From contig JACQFQ010000037.1 in the NCBI GenBank assembly GCA_016199985.1, positions 1 to 64,000 of the forward strand: a stretch of 64,000 nt of DNA, read 5' to 3'. A program made the position numbers and the translations under genes. The notes under the pieces are model-generated. The model worked only from the letters and a program-made list of their open reading frames with translations, was not told where the DNA came from and ran no database searches. This document shows positions 30,074 to 39,367 of the stretch, one piece after another; position 1 is the first letter of the stretch, and every line of letters starts with the position of its first letter. The stretch is from Verrucomicrobiota bacterium (GTDB lineage: Bacteria > Verrucomicrobiota > Verrucomicrobiia > Limisphaerales > UBA11320).

Positions 30074-32344
30074 TTAACTCTTGGCCTGGAGCCGCAAGAG
30101 GGCTTCCTTCATCTCCTGAGCGCTGACGAATCGGTCCTCCGGAAGGTCCGCGGTGGCTTTGCCGATGATCGCTCGCAATGTGTCCCACTCGCTCCCGATT
30201 TGATTCGTGGCCACGACGTTCATGGGTGTTTCGCTCTCTCCACCGCCTGGGCTGTTCGTCATTCCCCGAAGGACCTTGCCCAACGCGTAGACATCGCCAG
30301 CCACGGCGCCGGGTCCTTCGGGCGGAAGATAACCGTCTGTCCCAACGTTTGAAGCCTCGCCACCCGTCTTAACGATACGGGTCACCAGACCGATGTCTGC
30401 GAGTTTGGGGCGATAGTTTACGAAGATGATGTTCGCTGGTTTCACGTCGCGATGAACCAGGCCTTGTTGGTGCAGGAAGGCCAAGGCATCGCATAGAGCC
30501 GTGCCTAACTCCACACACTCCGCAAGCGGGAAGGGTGCGCGTCGGCGGAGTTCGCGTCCCAGGTTCCTTGGCGTATAGGCCGCAGGATCGATTCTGGGGC
30601 CCGTCCGCTCGTCATCGCCTGCTTCCATCACATAGTAGAAACACTCAGTGGAATCGTCCCGGCCAACGTGGAGGATATTCACGAGACCGGGATGGCCTCG
30701 CGAGATGGGGGTGAAGTGCTGGAGTCCGCGAAACTCCCGCTCGTACGGAACGGTGTCGTCGAACGTGTCACGCCAGACGATCTTAACAGCGTGGAAATGA
30801 CCGAGAGCATCCCGAGCCAGCCAGACATCACCGTAGGCGCCGCGGCCCACGCGGCGAATCATGTGGTGATCTGGAATGTTCGGCACGGCTTCGGTGAGGA
30901 GCGTTGAGGAATGCGTGGTTGACGGCGTGGCGTTCGGCGCCACGGAGGGATCGGACTGGCTTCGCAGACCGTCCCACAGGTCGACCAAGGGGGCTTCCAT
31001 CCATTCTTTTTCACGCTTCAATTGCCACCAGCGACAACAGAGCGAGAAACCAAGGGCGACCGGGACTTGTGCACCCACGACCAGGCACCAGTTGATCACG
31101 AGGCTGTTCCCGAAGAACAAAGCGAATGCGACCGTCGTTACCGCAATGACGCCGACGAGGGCCCCCATCGCCGCGCGGAACGGCCGAGCCCAGGCGAGTC
31201 CTGCGCCGAAGAGCAACCCGAACAAAGTGATCGCCCCAAATTCTCCCGCAGCGGATGGCCGCCGCAGGAAGTCCCTGCGGATCAGGTTCAGGTACGCCGT
31301 CGCATTCAATTCCAAACCTGAGATCAGAGGGAATCTGCTTTGCTTCCACGGAGACAAGAATTCGTCCACTTCTTCGGCGACCCAACTTGTGGAGGGACGT
31401 CCCCCGATGAAGATCGTCTTGCCCCGATAGAAGCCCGGTGGTCGGTTCGTTGCCTCGAAATAGCTCACACGCGGCAGGGTGAGGCCGGGCCCATAGTAGC
31501 GCATCCATGGGCCCGCGCTGGGCTCCATAGAAGGCCATGGATCGGGCGCTCCATAGAGAGCCGCTGCCACTCGGACCATTGATGGTTTTTGTTCGGCGCC
31601 AGGATGGATTTGGCGCACTACCAGATCCTCGCCTGGAGCTGCGCTTGGGGGCCCCCAGTGAGGGGTTGCTCTGCGGAGTTCATCAATCGGAGGAATCACG
31701 CGCCTCCCACGAATACCTCGCCCACCCACCTTCTCCATTCCAGCGGCCAATACGACCCGACCCTGCGCACGGATGGCTTCGGTGAACTCGTTCAGGGCCT
31801 GAACGTCCTTGGCAGGGTTGAGAAACACGATGTCAAACACGACGAGATCCGCACCGTCGTGGCGAAGGTGGTCCAGCAGCCGGGCATGAAGGAGGAGATC
31901 CCACGCCCCGTAATCCTGGTGGAGCTCGGAATGAGACGCTTCGTCCATCTCGATCAGTTCAACCCGAGCAAAGGTCTTCGCTTCCGGATTCGAGAAGACC
32001 ATCGGCACATCATAGCTCCTCTCTACAAACCACTCCCCGACCCGAGTCCAGTTGAGCTGCCACCCCACCATGACCGTCAGGGCGGCTCCCAGAGCGCTCC
32101 TCGCACGGTTCGTGGTAATGAAACTCTCGAGATTCAATTGCTTTTGGAGTGGCTGGCGATTGACAGCTTGTGAAAAGGAATCGGGTGTTGAAAAGGCTTT
32201 TCGCAGTTGGATCTTCGAGACGAGAGCACTGGAGATCTGGGGGCCAGGCTTGACTTCCCATTCGATCGTGGCCTGATGGGCGGCATTGTCCCACGTAAGG
32301 CCCTTGCCAGTGGTCCCGCCTGTGGATGAGTCGTGCCTCTTCAA
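30074..32344 (-). CDS. CHASE2-domain membrane Ser/Thr protein kinase
   Basis: 756 residues. A transmembrane helix (about 83-100) leads into an extracytoplasmic CHASE2 sensor (AWDLLLHARLLDHLRHDGAD, VVFDIVFLNP) to about 340, then three hydrophobic helices (about 350-440) and a cytoplasmic kinase. The glycine loop is VGRGAYGDVW (about 497-506), the catalytic loop VHRDVKPANIIF (about 628), and the metal-binding triplet is D-I-G in KLADIGLV, not D-F-G. It senses something outside the cell and phosphorylates cytoplasmic targets, possibly including the adjacent sigma factor. The start is uncertain: it is only 13 bases from the divergent GTG at 32358, so a later start may be used. Confidence 0.85.
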   Translation of the reverse strand: MKRHDSSTGGTTGKGLTWDNAAHQATIEWEVKPGPQISSALVSKIQLRKAFSTPDSFSQAVNRQPLQKQLNLESFITTNRARSALGAALTVMVGWQLNWTRVGEWFVERSYDVPMVFSNPEAKTFARVELIEMDEASHSELHQDYGAWDLLLHARLLDHLRHDGADLVVFDIVFLNPAKDVQALNEFTEAIRAQGRVVLAAGMEKVGGRGIRGRRVIPPIDELRRATPHWGPPSAAPGEDLVVRQIHPGAEQKPSMVRVAAALYGAPDPWPSMEPSAGPWMRYYGPGLTLPRVSYFEATNRPPGFYRGKTIFIGGRPSTSWVAEEVDEFLSPWKQSRFPLISGLELNATAYLNLIRRDFLRRPSAAGEFGAITLFGLLFGAGLAWARPFRAAMGALVGVIAVTTVAFALFFGNSLVINWCLVVGAQVPVALGFSLCCRWWQLKREKEWMEAPLVDLWDGLRSQSDPSVAPNATPSTTHSSTLLTEAVPNIPDHHMIRRVGRGAYGDVWLARDALGHFHAVKIVWRDTFDDTVPYEREFRGLQHFTPISRGHPGLVNILHVGRDDSTECFYYVMEAGDDERTGPRIDPAAYTPRNLGRELRRRAPFPLAECVELGTALCDALAFLHQQGLVHRDVKPANIIFVNYRPKLADIGLVTRIVKTGGEASNVGTDGYLPPEGPGAVAGDVYALGKVLRGMTNSPGGGESETPMNVVATNQIGSEWDTLRAIIGKATADLPEDRFVSAQEMKEALLRLQAKS

Positions 32345-32357
32345 CCAAGAATCGATC

Positions 32358-35243
32358 GTGAATCACAAACCATTCCTCCCTCTCGCTTTCTGGATCTTTC
32401 TGACAGCGGTCCATTCTGCATTGGCGCAACCTGTCGTCTTGATCTCCACGAATGCGGTGTGGCGTTACCTCGACGATGGCTCGGATCAAGCCTCTGCCTG
32501 GCGCGATCCGGGTTTCAATGATTCCAGCTGGGCTTCGGGCGCCGCGCCGCTGGGCTACGGACTCAGCAGCATCACCACGACCCAAGCGACGGGAAGGGTT
32601 ACTTACTACCATCGCCTGGCATTTAAGGTGACGGAGCCCCGGGCGTTTTCGAATCTAGTCCTGCGGCTGCGGCGTGATGATGGCGCGGTGGTTTACCTGA
32701 ACGATCTTGAACTCTTTCGGAGCAATATGGATGAGGGACCAGTTGATTTTCGGACCTTGGCCTCGATCTCAACCACCGGTCCCAATCAACTTCGCTACTA
32801 CACCAACAACCTTTTGCCGGAGAGGCTGGTGGCCGGTACGAACGTCATGGCGGTGGAGATTCACCAAGCAGGGACGAATAGCATCGATGCTGCCTTCGGT
32901 CTTGAGTTGGTGGGCGAACCCGATACCACTCCGCCAACCATCGCCCTCGCCAGTCCGACAAGCGGCGCAACCTATGTGGTAGGAGACAGCATAGCGATCA
33001 GTGCCTTTGCTTCTGATGAATCGGACATCGCCCGTGTTGAGTTCTATGTCGACAACCAACCCCTTGCCACCGTGAGCAGTGTTCCCTACGCGGCAACTCT
33101 GGGCAATGTTCGGTACGGCACGCACACACTCACCGCCATCGCGCAGGACCAGGCTGGGCTTCGAGCAACCTCCGCACCTGTCAACCTCCGCGTCACCCTG
33201 GACCCAGGCTGTGTGACTTTGGTGCAGAACCAGACATGCTGGAGCTATTGGGACAGGGGTGCCGAGCCCGACTCCGAATGGTCGAGTCTGGGCTATGATG
33301 ACACGTCGTGGCCGGTCGGCTATGCAGAACTCGGCTATGGTGATGGCGACGAAGCGACCGAGGTCAGCTATGGCGGAGACCCGAACCATAAACACATCAC
33401 CACCTACTTTAGACATTGGTTCTCCGTGGCAGACCCAACTCTCTACACCCATCTCATCCTCCGGTTGAAAAGCGATGACGGGGCGGTGGTTTATCTGAAC
33501 GGGGCGGAGATCTTTCGGGACAATCTTCCGACTGGGCTCATCGGACCTTTGACACCCGCACAGAGCCCATCCAGCGATGACATGACCTATCTGACCGCAA
33601 GTGTTCCTTCTCAAACCCTGCGAGCAGGTGAGAACCTGTTGGCGGTGGAGATTCATCAGCATAGCGAGCTGAGTCCGGATATGAGTTTTGACCTGAGGCT
33701 GCTTGGCAAGGCGGGGGTTCTCCGTCCCACATTGAGCATCGCTGCTTCCGGACCTGCAACAGTGGTTCTTTCCTGGCCGGAGACGATCGGGAGTCACTTT
33801 ATTCTCCAACGCACGAGCGGGATCAGCGAAATCCCCAGCTGGGAAAACATCGCTCTCGTGGGCAAAGAACCTCCAAGATTTGCTTTTGCGGTGGGCCCTT
33901 CCTCGAGCTATTTCCGGCTGGCCACGACGAACGCTGAGGACTCGTTTTGCCAACCCCCGCTGATCATCGCCCAATCATTCTCTCAACGTCTCGATGTGGG
34001 GAGCAGCGTAACCTTGAGCACGGTTGTGGCCGGCAGCGCGCCTCTGACTTACCAATGGTTTCACAATGCCGTGAAAGTGGACGGAGCCATCACACCGACG
34101 TTGTTTATGCCGAATGTGGATCGCATCGACGGTGGTGATTACGAACTCTGCGTGAGTGGCGCCTGCGGGTTCAACTTCACCAAGCCGATTATGCTGATCG
34201 TTGGCGGAGGGAATGATGTGCCAACGCCTGATCAATTCGCGGAGCGTCGAGTACTTTTGGGGCCGAGCGGTCGATTGAATGTGGATACTTCAACCGCGTC
34301 TGCCGAAATCGGCGAGCCAAGACATGCGCATCAAGTCCCATCACATTCAGTCTGGTTTTCGATGACAGCCCCGGTGACTGGGATCGTGGATATGCGCACC
34401 GATGGGAGCTCCTTTGATACGGTCCTTTCAGTCTATCGCGGTACGAACCTTGCCACATTGGAGTCCATCGCTGAGAACGACGATGGGGGGCTTCGATATC
34501 GAAGCCGCGTGCGCTTTCCCGCGGTCGAAGGCGATGTGTTTGCCCTAGCCGTGGATGGCTATGAGGGGCGCAGCGGGGTAGTGCAACTGGACTGGAGCCT
34601 GCTGGCAGGGGACACGAGCATCCCGATCATCACGCAACATCCGGACAATTTGCATGTTGAGGAAGGCGGCGAGGCGACATTCTCTGCTGAGGTGACCGGC
34701 TTCGCATCGCTCCAGTGGTTTCATGGCGATCAGCTTATCGCCGGCGCAACCACCCCTGCCTATACCATCCCGAAGGTTTCGCCATCCGACGCGGGTTCCT
34801 ACCGGCTGGTTGCCCTCAACGGAGCCAACTCAGTCAGCAGCCTGTCCGCAGTTTTGGTGGTGGCTTTCGGTACCGGTCAAACGATCGGCGTGGATGGCGC
34901 CAGCAAGCCGCAGAAATGTGATGGAGATTTCCCTCTTGTCTCAGTGTATGAGAATCCCTCGTCGCAATTTCCTCCCTGCTGGGTTGATCTCGAATGGCCT
35001 TTTTTGGTCGGTGTCTACGACAACTCCATTTCCAAAGTGCTGGTACCTGCGAAAGTGAGGGCGAGATACTGCCCGAAACCTTATTGGTTCTGCGTGTTGA
35101 ATTGCGATCCGTTCAGAAAGGCAGGCGTGGTTGGGTTGACCAGCGCCGACAGCCTTAGCGGCAAAGGTAACTATCGGTTCGAAGCGTTTCGAATCAACCC
35201 TCCCTCTTCTGCCTATACGATCTTCGTTGATTTCAAAAAGTGA
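32358..35243 (+). CDS. Large secreted Ig-like / repeat protein
   Basis: About 961 residues from the GTG at 32358, chosen because it gives an immediate signal peptide (NHKPFLPLAFWIFLTAVHSA, then LAQ). Two copies of a beta-sandwich module start near WRYLDDGSDQASAWRDPGF and WSYWDRGAEPDSEWSSLGYD; both include DDGAVVYLN.....F. A Big-like domain lies between them (TPPTIALASPTSGATYVVGD), and Ig-like domains (LTYQWFHNAVKVDG and ASLQWFHGDQLIAG) follow. Probably an extracellular or surface protein for carbohydrate or matrix binding. No sorting signal is evident. Confidence 0.7.
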   Translation: MNHKPFLPLAFWIFLTAVHSALAQPVVLISTNAVWRYLDDGSDQASAWRDPGFNDSSWASGAAPLGYGLSSITTTQATGRVTYYHRLAFKVTEPRAFSNLVLRLRRDDGAVVYLNDLELFRSNMDEGPVDFRTLASISTTGPNQLRYYTNNLLPERLVAGTNVMAVEIHQAGTNSIDAAFGLELVGEPDTTPPTIALASPTSGATYVVGDSIAISAFASDESDIARVEFYVDNQPLATVSSVPYAATLGNVRYGTHTLTAIAQDQAGLRATSAPVNLRVTLDPGCVTLVQNQTCWSYWDRGAEPDSEWSSLGYDDTSWPVGYAELGYGDGDEATEVSYGGDPNHKHITTYFRHWFSVADPTLYTHLILRLKSDDGAVVYLNGAEIFRDNLPTGLIGPLTPAQSPSSDDMTYLTASVPSQTLRAGENLLAVEIHQHSELSPDMSFDLRLLGKAGVLRPTLSIAASGPATVVLSWPETIGSHFILQRTSGISEIPSWENIALVGKEPPRFAFAVGPSSSYFRLATTNAEDSFCQPPLIIAQSFSQRLDVGSSVTLSTVVAGSAPLTYQWFHNAVKVDGAITPTLFMPNVDRIDGGDYELCVSGACGFNFTKPIMLIVGGGNDVPTPDQFAERRVLLGPSGRLNVDTSTASAEIGEPRHAHQVPSHSVWFSMTAPVTGIVDMRTDGSSFDTVLSVYRGTNLATLESIAENDDGGLRYRSRVRFPAVEGDVFALAVDGYEGRSGVVQLDWSLLAGDTSIPIITQHPDNLHVEEGGEATFSAEVTGFASLQWFHGDQLIAGATTPAYTIPKVSPSDAGSYRLVALNGANSVSSLSAVLVVAFGTGQTIGVDGASKPQKCDGDFPLVSVYENPSSQFPPCWVDLEWPFLVGVYDNSISKVLVPAKVRARYCPKPYWFCVLNCDPFRKAGVVGLTSADSLSGKGNYRFEAFRINPPSSAYTIFVDFKK

Positions 35244-35325
35244 CAATTCGTTCCCAAAGATTTCATTGAGGGATTAGGTAAACCCATCAGGTTCACCCTC
35301 TGTCGGCCGTCCGTTAACCGACTCT

Positions 35326-38300
35326 CTAAAACGCAATCTTAACTCTCGTGATGAACGTTCTTTCCCTGGGGATTCCTGTGACTCCGCTTAATGCTGCCAA
35401 GGGCTGGAAGCTGTCACAAACGTTCAAGATGCCCACCGCAACTTCCCCTCGTCTCTTTGCAAACCGAAAGCCAGCCAGGACATCTCCCTGCCAGAACGAT
35501 GAAGAAGGAAAGTAAGCCAGATCACCCTGGTTATGCTGTCGCAACCATCTCCATTCGGTTTCCGCAAAGTAACCCTGCGAACTCTGGAACCGCACACTGA
35601 GGTTCAGTCGGTTGAGGAGAGACTTCTCGGACTGATGGGGTTTCCATACACTGTCACCGAAGTAGACGTCATCGGTGATCGCCGGATGGTTGAATGATCT
35701 ATGGGCTTGGCTGAGCTGGTATCCCCCCCCAACGGACAGGCAGTCGGCAATGAGGTGTCGGACGGACATCTGCAAGACATCTTCATGATATTTAACCTGC
35801 TCGAAGATCGTGGATGCCTTGAACGAAGCTCCATTGATCGGCTTCAGCGTGAACACCCCCACATCACGGTCCAGGGGAGACTCGTACCGCGTTAAGCTTC
35901 CAACCCAGTAAGTGGAGTTCCCCAGTCGCTGTTCCCAGCCTGCGCTTGTTATTGTTAAATGCACGCCGGCATTGGCTCCCGCAATGGACTCCGGAATGAG
36001 ACTGCGAAAGGCCTGATTCATGCCGGCGACCTGCGAAGGCTCGAGCGAGAAACTCTGATCAAAACTGGCGCCCGTAATGCCCTGGGCCTGCGCGATCCTG
36101 AATGCAGTCCGGCTTGTGGGGGTCCAGACGAGGCCTGCCTTCGGCGAAAGTCTGCTCACCGTGCGCATTGTGTCAGAGATGGGAGGCGCGCGATAATTCG
36201 CTGGAAAGTGGACGGCATCCAGAGCCAGGCCGGCAGTGAACTGCAGTGAGTCGAGGGCTTGCCAGGTGTCATAGGCATACAGTTTGGAACGGTCGAAGGG
36301 CGCCGTGGAGGCGCGGGTTCCATCTGTTAGATGGACCTCCGTGGGATCCGCAGTGGCTTGCTGACTGAAAGTCTCAAACTGGCCCACCTGACCCAACAGG
36401 CCCCAGACAGTGGAATGCCGACCCGCATCGAGAATATGCTGCAGTTCAGCGCTCTCGATGGAAAGTTGGCCGCGATACCGGAGCGACGTGTAGAGGTCGC
36501 CCACGCTGTCAAAGACAGCATTTGTTTCGGTGAGGCCCAGACCTGGAATGAACAAGCTGTAATCGGGATCACTTTCGGTGTAGGTGGAGCTGAGATGCCC
36601 TCCGAGGAGGAGAGTGTGGGATTGAGGACTCCAGGAGCGGTGCCACCCGGCGATCAGGATCGGGGCAAGATCATCGTGCGCCCGAAAGTGTTCCCGTGAT
36701 TCCTGCTTCAAATCTCCAGTGCGTCGGTCTGTTCCCGAGGCCTCGAAGAAGACGTCATCTCTCGCCCCGAGCTCATTCTTCATCCGCAGATCGATGGATG
36801 TCTCCACAAGGTCTGTGAAAGGAGCCCAGCCTGGGTCGAAGCGGTGCTGGGCCTCCGCTGAATACGAGGTCTTCGCGAACCTCCCTGAGTGAGATACGAT
36901 TTCGGACCACGCACCGCGGCTCTGATACTCAGTCTGGCTCGAAGCCCCAAACCCATCCCGATCGAAAAACCTGGAGTATTCAAGCTGGCTTACGGTGGGG
37001 GACAGCAATGCTCCCCCGACCGGGGAGAGCAGGTTTGCAATGAGGCGTTCGGTGGCCGCCGGTGTCTCGTAACGGAGGTTCACCACGTTGGGGTCGAGCA
37101 ATGATGTATAAGTGTCCGCGAGAAACTGATGCGCTGACCAGTTTGCGTAATCCGCGTTCACAGCTTTGCTTGCCTCTCGAACTCCCCAGTCTGCCATGCC
37201 AGCGTCGCGGTAGATGTTTGCCAGGTTGGCGCCTCGGACAGCGCGATCCTGATCCAGCATCAGACGGGATCGATAGACGGCCCGGTTATCGTTCAACTCC
37301 TGCGAGTGCTCCAGTTCTCCCAAGGCCTCGTTGATACGATTGTTTTGTTGAAGCAACAGGGCGGAATACAACCAGGCCGTGGGATCTTTTGTGTCGCTCT
37401 TCTTGGCAAGCTCGAGTTCTCGCTCGGCCTGCTTGAGATCTCCAATCTCGTTCCACGCTTTGCCCAGGTAACTTCGGAAGATCGCCCGTTGAGGTTCCAA
37501 GGTCGTGGCAACTTGAAGATCCTCCCGCCCTTCACTGCGCTTTCCTTTGCGAATCCGACAAAGACCTCTCCCCAGCCACGCGTTCCCCAATGCGCCATCG
37601 AGCGCAATGGCTCGATCAAATGCCTCAAGCGCAGCGGGGATCCTGTTCTGTGCGGCCAGTCCAAACCCACGCAGGGTGACGGCTTGTGCGTTTTGTGGCG
37701 CCAGATCCAGGCTTCGATCCAAGGCTGCCAGCGCCTGCTGGGTCCGCCCAAAGCTGAACTCCAGCTCGGCCACGCGAGCCCAAGCGAAACCAAATCGAGG
37801 CGATCGCGTTGTGGCTCCGCGCGCCGCGCTCAGTGCGGCGGGGAGTTGGGCGTGGGCTTGTTGGACGTAGGATTCGGCAAGCCACTCGGTGGCGCTGAGG
37901 TTCGGCAGGGTGCGATCGAGAGGCGCGGCATCAGGCTGGTTCTTCACTGCGGCAATCATGCGCCGGATGGCCGAGGCCAGGCGGTTCGGGGTGGTCCGTT
38001 CCCCAACCGCGACGGGGTCGTCGGCACGGGCGCCGAAGAGCGCGTCGGATTGTTCAACTTGCCCCACCGAGAGAAGCAACGCTCCGAGAAAGACTCTCTC
38101 CGAGGCGCTCTGAGGTTGGCGGCCAGCCGGATAGCTTGCCAGCGCCCTCGTGAGATCCCCGGAACGATACGCTGTCAAGGAGGCTGCGAGAGAGGCCTTC
38201 TCCTCCACAGTGAGTTCCAATTCGTCGACCTCCAGGATCCCTGGGTAATAGAGAGCCCATTGAATGATGTTGAGGGTGTTGATAACCGGGGCTTTCACCG

Positions 38301-38898
38301 GGGCTTTGCCTGGATCGACGATGCCTTGCTCTCCATTCGTCAGCTGGACGGCCCCCAGCGCATTGGAGAGATCCACCTGGCCATCCAGCAGGGTCACCAC
38401 TGTGCGACCACTCTCCTCGACCGCGATATTGAATTCAGTGCCCCGGATTGCCGCAACAGCCGTGCGGGTTCTGATCTGAATGTCTGCGGGTTTGTCGCGA
38501 TGAAAGAAGTAGGCCCATCCTTTCGCAATGCTGAAACTGAGTTTGCCTTCAGAGCCGGAGAGAGGCTCCACGCTGTAGTCCCCCAGCTCGAAGAGCCGCA
38601 GGGTGGTGCTGTCCAGGAGGCGCAGGAGGGCACGGCTACGTTCCCCGGTCCGGAGTCGGTCCCCTGTGATCAGAACCTGATTGGTGTGGGCGCTTTCCCA
38701 GGAGGTGTCGCGGGCATGTTGAGTCTGAACCGTGCCTTCCTTTTCGATCAGGGCAACGCGGTTATCCGTTCCAGTGGCGGCCTCGGCCAGGTGCGGCAAA
38801 CAACAAGCCGATACCCAGGCACAGACCAGGAGGATCCGTCGCGGACTGCACAGATCCGACGAGATGTGATCTGCCTTCCTGGCTGGTTCTTGGTCCAT
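35326..38898 (-). CDS. FecR-TPR-outer-membrane-barrel fusion protein
   Basis: 1190 residues. A signal peptide after a short basic leader (RILLVCAWVSACCLPHLAEA) is followed by a FecR domain (about 45-190; TGERSRALLRLLDSTTLRLF and TAVAAIRGTEFNIAVEESGR), a long TPR array (about 245-610) and a beta-barrel-like C-terminal half (about 680-1190) with many alternating-polarity strands and a terminal phenylalanine (RTFITRVKIAF), typical of outer-membrane proteins. FecR proteins usually relay signals to a sigma factor; here the signal, scaffold and pore are on one chain. It may act with the ECF factor at 29229, an inference from proximity. Confidence 0.75.
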   Translation of the reverse strand: MDQEPARKADHISSDLCSPRRILLVCAWVSACCLPHLAEAATGTDNRVALIEKEGTVQTQHARDTSWESAHTNQVLITGDRLRTGERSRALLRLLDSTTLRLFELGDYSVEPLSGSEGKLSFSIAKGWAYFFHRDKPADIQIRTRTAVAAIRGTEFNIAVEESGRTVVTLLDGQVDLSNALGAVQLTNGEQGIVDPGKAPVKAPVINTLNIIQWALYYPGILEVDELELTVEEKASLAASLTAYRSGDLTRALASYPAGRQPQSASERVFLGALLLSVGQVEQSDALFGARADDPVAVGERTTPNRLASAIRRMIAAVKNQPDAAPLDRTLPNLSATEWLAESYVQQAHAQLPAALSAARGATTRSPRFGFAWARVAELEFSFGRTQQALAALDRSLDLAPQNAQAVTLRGFGLAAQNRIPAALEAFDRAIALDGALGNAWLGRGLCRIRKGKRSEGREDLQVATTLEPQRAIFRSYLGKAWNEIGDLKQAERELELAKKSDTKDPTAWLYSALLLQQNNRINEALGELEHSQELNDNRAVYRSRLMLDQDRAVRGANLANIYRDAGMADWGVREASKAVNADYANWSAHQFLADTYTSLLDPNVVNLRYETPAATERLIANLLSPVGGALLSPTVSQLEYSRFFDRDGFGASSQTEYQSRGAWSEIVSHSGRFAKTSYSAEAQHRFDPGWAPFTDLVETSIDLRMKNELGARDDVFFEASGTDRRTGDLKQESREHFRAHDDLAPILIAGWHRSWSPQSHTLLLGGHLSSTYTESDPDYSLFIPGLGLTETNAVFDSVGDLYTSLRYRGQLSIESAELQHILDAGRHSTVWGLLGQVGQFETFSQQATADPTEVHLTDGTRASTAPFDRSKLYAYDTWQALDSLQFTAGLALDAVHFPANYRAPPISDTMRTVSRLSPKAGLVWTPTSRTAFRIAQAQGITGASFDQSFSLEPSQVAGMNQAFRSLIPESIAGANAGVHLTITSAGWEQRLGNSTYWVGSLTRYESPLDRDVGVFTLKPINGASFKASTIFEQVKYHEDVLQMSVRHLIADCLSVGGGYQLSQAHRSFNHPAITDDVYFGDSVWKPHQSEKSLLNRLNLSVRFQSSQGYFAETEWRWLRQHNQGDLAYFPSSSFWQGDVLAGFRFAKRRGEVAVGILNVCDSFQPLAALSGVTGIPRERTFITRVKIAF

Positions 38899-39367
38899 AG
38901 TGGAATGCCTTCGGGGCTGGAGTCATGGTGGTGCGCTTACCGTTGTAAGGCAGGGGGAGGGGGGGCAGCAATTCTATTGTCGAGCACACTCTGGGCCGTG
39001 TGCGGTGGGCTGAGTGTCGAACGCCGGGTCCTGGCGATGGAGTCCCAGAACCCGTCGGACTTGAGTCGTAACCAAACGCGTTCGCGGTTCGCCGAGGTGG
39101 AGAGCATCCAGGGTGGATTACCAAAGAGAGGATCTGCTTCGCCAGCCGTGGGTGAAGAGATTTCGTCAGCGAGCTTCGTGGGCTCGTTCGAGGGGAAGAA
39201 ATCTTTTCTGAAAAAACTTCGGCACTATTCGGGGGCTTTCTCCAAGGAAGGGGTGAAGTGAGTTGCGGGCAACCAAGGACCTCGAAGGCTCTGAGGCTTG
39301 AGCGGATCCTGCAAACCTTCAACGAAACAATGTCCGATTCACAACAAATCAACTCCAACAGAATGTT
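38899..39367. other. Divergent intergenic region
   Basis: About 470 bases between the divergently transcribed FecR-TPR-barrel gene and the next secreted protein gene. Both promoters must be here, but no element is certain. Frames across it lack recognisable domains. Confidence 0.4.

Noticed and set aside
37306-39261. Long plus-strand frame of about 650 codons
   Set aside because: It is antisense to the FecR-TPR-barrel gene over most of its length and has no recognisable domain; GC-rich codon bias creates such shadows.
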